Of a DNA stretch of 64,000 nucleotides, positions 40,705 to 48,103 are shown piece after piece. Both the position numbers and the translations under genes were made by a program. The DNA lies in assembly GCF_030248535.1 (NCBI RefSeq), contig NZ_JAHGAJ010000007.1, positions 186,001 through 250,000 on the forward strand, written 5' to 3'. The notes under the pieces were generated by a model. That model made no database searches. It had not been told where the DNA came from and saw nothing but the letters and a program-made list of their open reading frames with translations. This stretch comes from Vibrio sp. D404a. GTDB lineage: Bacteria; Pseudomonadota; Gammaproteobacteria; Enterobacterales; Vibrionaceae. The first letter of the stretch is position 1. Each line of letters begins with the position of its first letter.

Positions 40705-40857
40705 GGGAGGCATAATCATTTCCAATTAAGCCCTTGTGACAACATGTCACTGGCTCTCAACGCTTATCAATACAGCAAAAGACCACTGTGCGACTTAGCA
40801 TATAAGAGCTCGGAGTTATGGCAACTACGGTACACGGAGGCACTCGTAGCAGCTGCG
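40705..40857 (-). promoter_or_regulatory. Moco (molybdenum cofactor) riboswitch-like leader of moaABCDE
   Basis: The moaA leader, read on the minus strand, has the arrangement of the Moco RNA motif. A 5' hairpin CTACG/CGTAG (40825-40849) carries GCCTCCGT in its loop. It is followed by ACTCCGAGC, GTCGCACAGTGG, CCAGTGACA-TGT-TGTCAC (a perfect hairpin at 40737-40751), and a 3' ATGCCTCCC near the moaA ribosome-binding site. The class is known upstream of moa operons in gammaproteobacteria. It is thought to repress translation when cofactor is sufficient. Identity is judged from memory of the consensus, not computed. Confidence 0.75.
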
Positions 40858-41022
40858 TATAAAATACTTAATAATTGTGTGTGAATCTAGCTCTGATACT
40901 AAAAAAACGAACCATAGCAGCAAAAAAACCACACCAGACCCTCAAAATAACTCTTGTTGAGTATCTGCTTACAACCATTTACCCTAAATTATAGTTGGTA
41001 ATAATCTAATAAGAACGAAAAA

Positions 41023-41910
41023 ATGAATTTGTACTCTTCAAAAAAAGTCGTCGCGATTGGCGGCGGTCATGGCTTAGGTCGCATGTTAGCGGCATTAAAG
41101 GAGTTTGGCAGTAACGCGACAGGTATTGTCGCTACCACCGACAATGGCGGCTCAACAGGTCGTATTCGTGACTGCCAAGGTGGCATCGCGTGGGGTGATA
41201 CTCGTAACTGTATTAATCAGTTGATTACCGAACCGTCAATCAGTTCAATGATGTTTGAATATCGTTTCCGAGGTCAAGGTGAGCTAGATGGACACAACCT
41301 AGGTAATCTCATGCTTACTGCGCTTGATAACCTGTCGGTAAGACCATTAGAAGCGATTAATCTGATTCGCAGCATGCTGAAAGTAGACGTTAACATCGTA
41401 CCAATGACTGAGCACCCTTCTGATCTCACGGCACTCTCTATGGATGGTCGTTGGGTTACAGGCGAAACCAATGTCGATGACATGAACGAGCGCCTGCGTC
41501 GCCTTGATCTCTCGCCTGAAGTTCCGGCAACCAAGGAAGCCGTTCAAGCGATCGCAGAAGCTGACTGCATCGTGTTAGGACCGGGAAGCTTCCTGACTAG
41601 CATCATGCCACCTTTGCTATTGCCTGAAATCGGCAAAGCGATCGCTGACAACACCAATGCAAAAGTAATCTTGGTTGAAAACCTGTCACCTGAAGCAGGT
41701 CCTGCAGGGATGATGACGCTTAAAGAGAAGATTGAATGGTGTGAACGCGCATGTAAAGCGCGCAAAATTGACGTGATTATCGGTGATACTGCACACCCTG
41801 AACTGGACGGTCAATGGCATTGTGTGACGACCGAGCTCGCATCTCCAAACCGAGATTGGCGTCATGACAGGGTCAAACTACAGCGAGCGATTGAAGCGCA
41901 ATTAGTTTAA
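41023..41910 (+). CDS. ybhK: YvcK/YbhK family UDP-sugar-binding (CofD-like) protein
   Basis: A 295-residue member of the CofD/YvcK family. N-terminal VVAIGGGHGLGRMLAALKEF, then TTDNGGSTGRIRD and DGHNLGNLMLTAL, define the family, and VLGPGSFLTSIMPPLL marks the second half. In Bacillus, YvcK binds UDP-GlcNAc and is needed for normal cell shape on gluconeogenic carbon sources; the role in proteobacteria is poorly known. It is divergent from moaA, as is ybhK in E. coli. The name follows that synteny. Confidence 0.9.
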   Translation: MNLYSSKKVVAIGGGHGLGRMLAALKEFGSNATGIVATTDNGGSTGRIRDCQGGIAWGDTRNCINQLITEPSISSMMFEYRFRGQGELDGHNLGNLMLTALDNLSVRPLEAINLIRSMLKVDVNIVPMTEHPSDLTALSMDGRWVTGETNVDDMNERLRRLDLSPEVPATKEAVQAIAEADCIVLGPGSFLTSIMPPLLLPEIGKAIADNTNAKVILVENLSPEAGPAGMMTLKEKIEWCERACKARKIDVIIGDTAHPELDGQWHCVTTELASPNRDWRHDRVKLQRAIEAQLV

Positions 41911-41935
41911 ACGATCACTTCTCTGAGTCATGAAA

Positions 41936-41963
41936 GAAAAAAGGAGCATCACGCTCCTTTTTT
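41936..41963 (+). terminator. ybhK terminator
   Basis: GGAGC pairs with GCTCC around ATCAC, flanked by A and T runs. It ends at the luxU stop and could also serve the converging luxOU transcript. Confidence 0.87.
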
Positions 41964-41964
41964 A

Positions 41965-42300
41965 TTAGCTCATCAGTTGTTGATATTCACCGTAAGTGGT
42001 GACCAACAAGGCCTTCATATCTTGATAGTCATCGTCGGTAATCGGTTTAGACTGTTTTACTTTGGCGTCTAAGCCAATCGCAAAATTACACAGAGAGTCT
42101 GCGCCAAAACTGGCCGCACTACTTTTTAATGCATGGCTGATATCGGCTAAGTACTTAGTCGAATCTACCGCATTACTCTGCTCTAAATGTTCATGATAAC
42201 CCTTGAGTTCCCCTAAAAAAATCTCTAGTAAAACGGGGACGTTCTCTTGACCAATTTCACTAGCAAGTTCATCTACTTTTTGTTGGTTTAGTATTTTCAT
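41965..42300 (-). CDS. luxU: Phosphorelay histidine phosphotransfer protein LuxU
   Basis: LuxU passes phosphate from the quorum-sensing hybrid kinases (LuxN/LuxPQ/CqsS type) to LuxO. The 111-residue Hpt-domain protein carries the phospho-accepting His56 in [15 protein letters not shown], which is nearly identical to V. harveyi LuxU. It follows luxO by 19 bases on the same strand, the standard luxOU order. Confidence 0.95.
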   Translation of the reverse strand: MKILNQQKVDELASEIGQENVPVLLEIFLGELKGYHEHLEQSNAVDSTKYLADISHALKSSAASFGADSLCNFAIGLDAKVKQSKPITDDDYQDMKALLVTTYGEYQQLMS

Positions 42301-42319
42301 CGTTATTCTTATGCACTAA

Positions 42320-43720
42320 TTACTCTGAGGATGATTGTTTCGCGTTCCATGCTTGTAACTTACGATAAATGGTCGACGGGCTGACATCTAAGAAACCCGC
42401 CGCCCTTGGGATATTGCCATCACAGGCTTTAATTGCCTGCTCTATCGCAGTTTTTTCAGTGAGCCACAATGGGAAGATGTCCTTAACGGAGATATCTTCA
42501 CTCTGTTTCTCTTTTAATCGTAGACTGTTTTCCAGCGGTTGGTTGAGCGGTGGTGGCAGCATGCTCAAGGTGATCTCTTTACCGTTGTTCAGTACCACAA
42601 CATTTCGCAATACGTTCTGCAGCTGACGTACATTCCCCGGCCACTCATATTGATTAAATCGATCGATCACTTCTTGAGAGAAACGAACAAACGCTTTGCC
42701 CTCTTCCACGGACATATAGCCTAGCAATGAGTAGGCAATTTCAATCACGTCTTCACCGCGCTCGCGCAGTGGTGGAAGGTGCAGTGGGATAACGTAAAGA
42801 CGGTAATACAAGTCTTCACGGAAGCGACCTTCTTGAACTTCTTTCCACGGGTCTCGGTTGGTTGCGCAGACAAAACGCACATCCACACTCTTCATTTTTG
42901 AAGAACCCACTTTTTGGAAAGTACCGGTTTGAATGAAACGAAGCAGCTTGGTTTGAAGCTCAAGGTCCATTTCACAAAGTTCATCAAGGAACAGCGTGCC
43001 GCCATCGGCTAATTCTGCTGCACCTTGTCGATCGGTAGCGGCGCCCGTAAAGGCCCCTTTCACGTGACCAAACAGCTCACTCTCGATCAAGTCTTTAGGA
43101 ATAGCCGCACAGTTGATCGCAATAAACGGCTTATCACCACGTTTACTCGCTGCGTGAACAGCCTCAGCACATACCTCTTTACCGGTACCACTCTCACCTG
43201 TAATAAAGATACTCGCCTTACTTGAGGCTGCGGAGTCAATGGTACGATAAACCTGTTGCATGGTTTGGCTACTGCCGATAAAGCCTTGATAGTTTTGGCT
43301 CCCCGGATGCTCTGCGCTATTTTTTAGCTTAGTCGCTTTGCGGATAGCATTGTTGACCGTAATACGAAGGCGGTCGGCTTCACAAGGCTTGATAAGGAAG
43401 TCTTGAGAACCATGACGCATCGCTTCGACGGCCGTATCTATAGAACCGTGTGCGGTCATGAAGATCACAGGGACTTCTGGGAAGTTCTGTTTTACAGCAA
43501 ATAGGACGTCCATCCCCGTCATATCAGGAAGACGGAGATCCAAGAGAATGAGATCTGGGATTCTATGGTTGAGACTCTCAATAGCGTCTTTACCTGTGCC
43601 CACGATATTGATATCTATCTCGAGTGGAGTCAGGTAAGAACGATACAAAGCAGCAACTGATGCCGTATCCTCTACCATTAACAAATATTTTGATTTGTTA
43701 TCAAATGTTTGTGATTGCAT
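42320..43720 (-). CDS. luxO: Quorum-sensing response regulator LuxO
   Basis: A sigma-54-dependent activator that, when phosphorylated at low cell density, turns on Qrr sRNA genes. The 466-residue protein has a receiver domain with phospho-acceptor Asp61 (LLDLRLPDM), an AAA+ domain with Walker A GESGTGKE, the sigma-54 contact loop GAFTGA, and [12 protein letters not shown], then a Fis-type helix-turn-helix ([18 protein letters not shown]). The N-terminus [20 protein letters not shown] matches known LuxO proteins. Its own target, qrr1, is divergently placed in the 313-bp gap to uvrB. Confidence 0.97.
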   Translation of the reverse strand: MQSQTFDNKSKYLLMVEDTASVAALYRSYLTPLEIDINIVGTGKDAIESLNHRIPDLILLDLRLPDMTGMDVLFAVKQNFPEVPVIFMTAHGSIDTAVEAMRHGSQDFLIKPCEADRLRITVNNAIRKATKLKNSAEHPGSQNYQGFIGSSQTMQQVYRTIDSAASSKASIFITGESGTGKEVCAEAVHAASKRGDKPFIAINCAAIPKDLIESELFGHVKGAFTGAATDRQGAAELADGGTLFLDELCEMDLELQTKLLRFIQTGTFQKVGSSKMKSVDVRFVCATNRDPWKEVQEGRFREDLYYRLYVIPLHLPPLRERGEDVIEIAYSLLGYMSVEEGKAFVRFSQEVIDRFNQYEWPGNVRQLQNVLRNVVVLNNGKEITLSMLPPPLNQPLENSLRLKEKQSEDISVKDIFPLWLTEKTAIEQAIKACDGNIPRAAGFLDVSPSTIYRKLQAWNAKQSSSE

Positions 43721-43768
43721 ATCCTAGCCGATATTATTTTGCATTTATTGTAATAATCGCATTCCGCT

Positions 43769-43781
43769 TTGCATTATGCAA
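43769..43781 (+). promoter_or_regulatory. LuxO-binding site upstream of qrr1
   Basis: TTGCATTATGCAA is an exact match to the LuxO palindrome TTGCA-N3-TGCAA. It ends about 64 bases before the -24 element of the qrr1 promoter, a normal position for a sigma-54 enhancer. Another TTGCA half-site lies at 43739-43743. Confidence 0.8.
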
Positions 43782-43843
43782 ATTAACGGACGCTTTTTAT
43801 CGCATCATTTTCTGTCAAGGCTAAAAATCATACAGTTAAACAT

Positions 43844-43860
43844 CTGGCATGAAGGATGCA
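43844..43860 (+). promoter_or_regulatory. sigma-54 promoter of qrr1
   Basis: CTGGCATGAAGGATGCA contains GG (43846-43847) and GC (43858-43859) with exactly ten bases between them, the -24/-12 signature. It predicts a start at about 43871, where the Qrr sequence begins with TGACC. Confidence 0.88.
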
Positions 43861-43870
43861 GAATACTAAT

Positions 43871-43962
43871 TGACCTACGGGTCACCTAGCCAACTGACGT
43901 TGTTAGTGGATGACATTCCCACAAATGTGAGCCAGTAGAATACTTGCTACTGGCTTTTTTTT
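43871..43962 (+). ncRNA. qrr1: Qrr1 quorum regulatory small RNA
   Basis: This Hfq-dependent small RNA base-pairs with mRNAs of the quorum-sensing regulon such as luxR/hapR. The highly conserved Qrr core is present at 43885-43908 (CCTAGCCAACTGACG then TTGTTAGTG). A short 5' hairpin (TGACC-TACG-GGTCA) precedes it. The RNA ends in an intrinsic terminator, GCCAGTAG pairing with CTACTGGC (43931-43954) and eight Ts. It has its own sigma-54 promoter and LuxO site. Its location divergent from luxO identifies it as qrr1; the short first stem also fits Qrr1, which in V. harveyi lacks nine bases found in Qrr2-5. Ends are predicted. Confidence 0.93.
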
Positions 43963-44033
43963 ATTGCCGAAATGTACCTCTGAATCCGTAATACTCACGC
44001 TAGCTAAATACTCACACTAGCTAAGAACCCACA

Positions 44034-46064
44034 CTAACTATTAGTAATAAACTGCTGTCTCATCTGTTCGATTTCATCACGCTTCTGAGCAGCAAGTTCA
44101 AACTCGAGGTTCTGAGCGTGTTGATACATTTCCGCCTCTAGTTTACTGATTGCCTTATCCAATTGCTGCGGTGTTAATACTGCATAATCTTGAGATTCTT
44201 CAGCAACTTTAGAAAGAGGCACTTGCTTCGACTGGCGCTGCTTCTTGGACTTGGTGATGTCACCCAATTCCATGATGTCTTTAACATTGCGTTTAAGCGC
44301 TTGTGGAGTAATGCCCTGCTCTTCATTGTATTGCATCTGTTTGATTCGGCGTCGTTCCGTCTCATCAATCGCTTTCTTCATTGATTTAGTGATTGAGTCA
44401 CCATACAAGATCGCTTTACCACGGAGGTTACGCGCGGCACGACCTATAGTCTGAATCAGTGAACGTTCAGAACGTAAGAAGCCTTCTTTGTCTGCATCAA
44501 GAATTGCCACCAGAGACACCTCTGGCATATCCAGACCCTCACGCAGCAAGTTGATACCGACCAGCACATCAAACTCGCCTAACCTCAAGTCACGGATGAT
44601 CTCAACGCGCTCAACCGTATCAATATCAGAGTGTAGGTAGCGCACCTTAACATCATGCTCTGTAAGATACTCAGTAAGGTCTTCTGCCATACGCTTGGTG
44701 AGTGTTGTGACCAAGACACGCTCATCTTTCTGTGAGCGTATACGAATCTCAGACAACAAATCATCGACTTGGGTCGATACAGGACGAACCTCAATCTCAG
44801 GGTCCAGCAAACCCGTCGGACGCACGACTTGATCGGCAATATCCCCATCAGACTTCTCGAGCTCATAATTGCCGGGAGTCGCTGAAACAAATATAGTTTG
44901 CGGCGCAATGGCTTCAAACTCGTCAAACTTCATTGGACGATTATCCAACGCAGAAGGCAGACGGAAACCAAATTCCACCAGCGTTTCTTTGCGGGAGCGG
45001 TCACCTTTATACATAGCACCAATTTGCGGGACAGTAACGTGGGACTCATCGATAACCAACAAGCCATCAGCAGGCAGGTAGTCGAACAAGGTTGGCGGCG
45101 CTTCACCTTCCGCACGACCACTTAAATAGCGCGAGTAGTTCTCGATACCAGAACAGAAACCAAGCTCGGTCATCATCTCGATATCAAACTGGGTTCGTTG
45201 AGAGATACGCTGCTCTTCTAACAGTTTATTGTTGTCTTTGAGGTATTGTGCTCGGTCACGAAGTTCTTCTTTTATGTTTTCAATCGCTTCCAATATCTTT
45301 TCACGAGGCGTCACATAGTGAGTTTTCGGATAGACAGTGAAACGCGGGAGATCGCGCTGTTTTACAACGCCAGTCAGTGGGTCGAAGATGCTAATGCAGT
45401 CAACTTCATCATCGAACATCTCGATTCTAACGGCATCTTGATCCGATTCTGCCGGGAAAATATCAATGACTTCACCGCGCACACGGAACTGACCACGCTC
45501 AAATGCAACATCGTTTCTGGAATACTGAAGCTCAGCAAGGCGGCGTAGAATATCGCGTTGGTCGATAACATCACCACGACACACATGGAGCATCATCTTT
45601 AGGTAAGACTGAGGGTCACCCAGACCATAGATAGCAGACACCGACGCAACAATAATGGCATCTTTACGCTCTAGAAGGGCTTTGGTTGCCGAGAGGCGCA
45701 TTTGCTCAATGTGGGCATTAACCGATGCGTCTTTTTCAATGAAGGTATCTGTCGTTGGGACATAGGCTTCTGGTTGGTAGTAATCGTAGTAAGAAACGAA
45801 ATACTCTACCGCGTTGTTTGGGAAGAAGGCTTTCATCTCACCATACAACTGGGCGGCTAAGGTTTTGTTCGGCGCCAACAAGATCGCAGGACGCTGAGCT
45901 TCAGAAATGACATTCGCTAAGGTAAAGGTCTTACCCGACCCCGTCACACCTAATAGTGTCTGGTGCGCCAAACCAGAATCTAAACCATCTAAAAGCTTTG
46001 CAATGGCGGTCGGCTGATCACCTGAAGGTTTATAGTCAGAAACCAAGTCGAAGAGCTTACTCAT
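44034..46064 (-). CDS. uvrB: Excinuclease ABC subunit UvrB
   Basis: UvrB is the damage-verifying helicase-like subunit of nucleotide excision repair. The 676-residue protein (E. coli 673) has Walker A GVTGSGKT near residues 39-46, the beta-hairpin region [32 protein letters not shown], helicase motif VI region QTIGRAARN, and the C-terminal UVR domain ([19 protein letters not shown]) that contacts UvrC. A LexA-like box lies just upstream, so SOS control is expected as in E. coli. Confidence 0.98.
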   Translation of the reverse strand: MSKLFDLVSDYKPSGDQPTAIAKLLDGLDSGLAHQTLLGVTGSGKTFTLANVISEAQRPAILLAPNKTLAAQLYGEMKAFFPNNAVEYFVSYYDYYQPEAYVPTTDTFIEKDASVNAHIEQMRLSATKALLERKDAIIVASVSAIYGLGDPQSYLKMMLHVCRGDVIDQRDILRRLAELQYSRNDVAFERGQFRVRGEVIDIFPAESDQDAVRIEMFDDEVDCISIFDPLTGVVKQRDLPRFTVYPKTHYVTPREKILEAIENIKEELRDRAQYLKDNNKLLEEQRISQRTQFDIEMMTELGFCSGIENYSRYLSGRAEGEAPPTLFDYLPADGLLVIDESHVTVPQIGAMYKGDRSRKETLVEFGFRLPSALDNRPMKFDEFEAIAPQTIFVSATPGNYELEKSDGDIADQVVRPTGLLDPEIEVRPVSTQVDDLLSEIRIRSQKDERVLVTTLTKRMAEDLTEYLTEHDVKVRYLHSDIDTVERVEIIRDLRLGEFDVLVGINLLREGLDMPEVSLVAILDADKEGFLRSERSLIQTIGRAARNLRGKAILYGDSITKSMKKAIDETERRRIKQMQYNEEQGITPQALKRNVKDIMELGDITKSKKQRQSKQVPLSKVAEESQDYAVLTPQQLDKAISKLEAEMYQHAQNLEFELAAQKRDEIEQMRQQFITNS

Positions 46065-46081
46065 AGGTTGTCATTCCCATA

Positions 46082-46097
46082 CTGTTTATTTAATCAG
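46082..46097 (-). promoter_or_regulatory. candidate LexA (SOS) box of uvrB
   Basis: CTGT-N8-TCAG (plus-strand reading, AT-rich spacer) lies 18-33 bases before the uvrB start and matches the SOS consensus CTGT-N8-ACAG at 7 of 8 fixed positions. The E. coli uvrB box also deviates in this last half. Confidence 0.6.
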
Positions 46098-46524
46098 GGT
46101 ATTGTCTCCTTAGGTTGGCTATAGATGCAACCTTTATCGAGATAATCACCTCATATTATTGTTGTTAAGTTATAGCTTTTATTCAGATTAATTGATATTA
46201 TCCGTCGCCCTACCCAAGCATATCTGCTGAATCCAACTTATTTTCATCCACGACTTTTCCCCAAAATTTCTAAAATAACCACGTTTTATGCTGATTACTC
46301 AGTAACCGCCCAAAGTTATACACGTCTAAAAAACCACATTAAAGCCATTAATAGCAGGCACTTAGCTCGTATAAGCCCCGTATGCTCAAACTTCTATTTA
46401 ACGTTGTCAAAGTTTCACCCACACACTTATCCACAATTTTGGTGGATAACTAAAGCAAAGCTAAACTCCGTAAGGGCTACAGAAAAGTAAAGTAATTTAT
46501 CTATTTTTTTGTCGGTTTTTTCTG
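46098..46524. other. uvrB-tRNA-Asn intergenic region with DnaA-box-like sequences
   Basis: About 430 bases without a credible gene. It holds TTATACACG (46316-46324), one exact DnaA box TTATCCACA (46427-46435) and an inverted TTATCCACC (46441-46449, complement). A further ATATCCACT lies in the tRNA promoter spacer at 46532-46540. T-rich stretches at 46500-46521 could act as an UP element for the tRNA promoter. Confidence 0.5.
46427..46449. repeat. inverted pair of DnaA-box-like 9-mers
   Basis: TTATCCACA and GGTGGATAA face each other across five bases. The first is the exact DnaA consensus box and the second differs at one base when read on the other strand. The same bases could form an 8-bp hairpin, but no T run follows. 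Confidence 0.6.
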
Positions 46525-46553
46525 TTGACAGATATCCACTGGGTTATTAATAT
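46525..46553 (+). promoter_or_regulatory. tRNA-Asn promoter
   Basis: A perfect -35 TTGACA (46525-46530) and TAATAT (46548-46553) are 17 bases apart. The following bases TCGCGTCGC form a GC-rich discriminator, typical of stringently controlled stable-RNA promoters. The tRNA begins 20 bases after the -10. Confidence 0.8.
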
Positions 46554-46573
46554 TCGCGTCGCTAACAAGCAAT

Positions 46574-46649
46574 TCCCCCTTAGTTCAGTTGGTAGAACGG
46601 CGGACTGTTAATCCGTATGTCGCAGGTTCGAGTCCCGCAGGGGGAGCCA
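46574..46649 (+). tRNA. tRNA-Asn (anticodon GTT)
   Basis: A complete 76-base tRNA with encoded CCA. The acceptor stem TCCCCCT pairs with AGGGGGA, the discriminator is G, the anticodon loop reads CTGTTAA with GTT, and GGTTCGAGTCC is the T arm. Its sequence is close to E. coli tRNA-Asn. It has its own promoter and terminator. Confidence 0.97.
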
Positions 46650-46657
46650 AATTTAAA

Positions 46658-46685
46658 GAAGCCGCATCACTCGATGCGGCTTTTT
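46658..46685 (+). terminator. tRNA-Asn terminator
   Basis: GCCGCATC and GATGCGGC pair around ACTC, followed by five Ts, 12 bases after the tRNA. Confidence 0.9.
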
Positions 46686-46930
46686 GCGTTTTTGTTGACC
46701 TGAATTCCTCTAAACCTCGTATTGTTCTAGTCGTAATATCTGCATTCTTAGTCTTACATTTTGCAAGGATCCTTGGGATTGAGAGGGTCTATACTTGCTA
46801 CAACCAAGTGAATCAAACGATTAGGCGTAGATTTTTTCATCAACTGCCTAAATCCCTAACGATCCTTGGTTGTTATTAGGTGAGCAAAGCAGGATAATAT
46901 TGGGATCGGAATTTCAAGAATTAATCCATT

Positions 46931-47509
46931 ATGACCGAATACCTTTTGTTGTTGGTTGGCACTGTGCTGGTCAACAACTTTGTGCTAGTTAAATTTTTAG
47001 GGCTGTGTCCTTTCATGGGCGTTTCCAAAAAACTGGAGACGGCAATTGGCATGGGCTTAGCAACGACGTTTGTGTTAACACTGGCGTCGGTTTGCTCGTA
47101 CCTTGTAGAAAACTACATTCTTGCTCCATTGGGCATTGAGTACCTAAGAACCATGAGCTTCATCTTAGTGATCGCGGTTGTGGTTCAATTTACTGAGATG
47201 GTTGTGCACAAAACCAGTCCAACGCTATACCGACTTCTGGGCATCTTCCTGCCGCTGATCACAACCAACTGTGCGGTATTAGGTGTGGCACTTCTTAACA
47301 TCAACGAGAATCACAACTTTATCCAATCGATCGTTTACGGTTTCGGTGCATCGATTGGTTTCTCTTTGGTATTGATCCTATTCGCCGCTATGCGTGAACG
47401 CATCACCGTGGCAGATGTACCAATGCCATTCAAAGGTGCGTCGATTGCGATGATCACTGCAGGCTTAATGTCACTGGCATTCATGGGCTTTACAGGGTTG
47501 GTGAAGTAA
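46931..47509 (+). CDS. rnfA: Electron transport complex subunit RnfA (RsxA)
   Basis: An inner-membrane subunit of the Rnf complex, which couples electron flow between ferredoxin and NAD to ion translocation; the enteric homologue Rsx also reduces SoxR. The 192-residue protein has six hydrophobic helices, begins [20 protein letters not shown], and has the two conserved cysteine regions [10 protein letters not shown] and TNCAVLGVA; in this family such cysteines in RnfA and RnfE hold a shared [2Fe-2S] centre. It is the first gene of rnfABCDGE. Confidence 0.97.
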   Translation: MTEYLLLLVGTVLVNNFVLVKFLGLCPFMGVSKKLETAIGMGLATTFVLTLASVCSYLVENYILAPLGIEYLRTMSFILVIAVVVQFTEMVVHKTSPTLYRLLGIFLPLITTNCAVLGVALLNINENHNFIQSIVYGFGASIGFSLVLILFAAMRERITVADVPMPFKGASIAMITAGLMSLAFMGFTGLVK

Positions 47510-47511
47510 CC

Positions 47512-48096
47512 ATGAGTACCATTTTAATTGCAATTATTGCCTTAGCTGTATTGGCCGCTGTATTTGGTGCCATTCTTGGTTTTGCATCTATCCGATTTAA
47601 AGTTGAGGCTGACCCTATCGTCGATCAAATCGACACTATTCTGCCTCAAACACAATGTGGTCAATGTGGTTACCCTGGCTGTAGACCGTACGCGGAAGCT
47701 ATTGCCAACGGAGATAACATCAATAAATGTCCTCCTGGCGGCCAGGCAACAATCGAAAAACTTGCCGATTTGATGGGTGTAGAAGTTGAAGACTCGGCAC
47801 ACGATCTCGACAACAAAGTCAAAACCGTCGCCTTCATTCATGAAGACATGTGTATTGGTTGTACCAAATGTATTCAGGCTTGCCCGGTCGACGCGATCGT
47901 CGGCGGAACCAAAGCCCTTCACACGGTCATTAAAGATGAGTGTACCGGATGTGATCTTTGTGTAGCTCCTTGCCCTACAGACTGTATAGAAATGATTCCT
48001 GTCGCGACAACAACTGAAAATTGGAAATGGCAAATGAACATGATTCCGGTTACTGACATCACTAACCAAGCTGCTCCAGCAGAAAAAGAAGCGTAG
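47512..48096 (+). CDS. rnfB: Electron transport complex subunit RnfB (RsxB)
   Basis: The iron-sulfur entry subunit. The 194-residue protein has an N-terminal membrane anchor (~5-25), a four-cysteine cluster domain (CGQCGYPGC with the next Cys downstream), and two ferredoxin-type [4Fe-4S] motifs, [12 protein letters not shown] and [12 protein letters not shown]. It starts two bases after the rnfA stop and accepts electrons that pass on to the membrane subunits. Confidence 0.97.
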   Translation: MSTILIAIIALAVLAAVFGAILGFASIRFKVEADPIVDQIDTILPQTQCGQCGYPGCRPYAEAIANGDNINKCPPGGQATIEKLADLMGVEVEDSAHDLDNKVKTVAFIHEDMCIGCTKCIQACPVDAIVGGTKALHTVIKDECTGCDLCVAPCPTDCIEMIPVATTTENWKWQMNMIPVTDITNQAAPAEKEA

Positions 48097-48103
48097 GGTT
48101 AGT

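Noticed and set aside
46589..46879. 96-residue frame starting inside the tRNA-Asn gene
   Set aside because: Its first third translates the tRNA and the terminator; a common false call.
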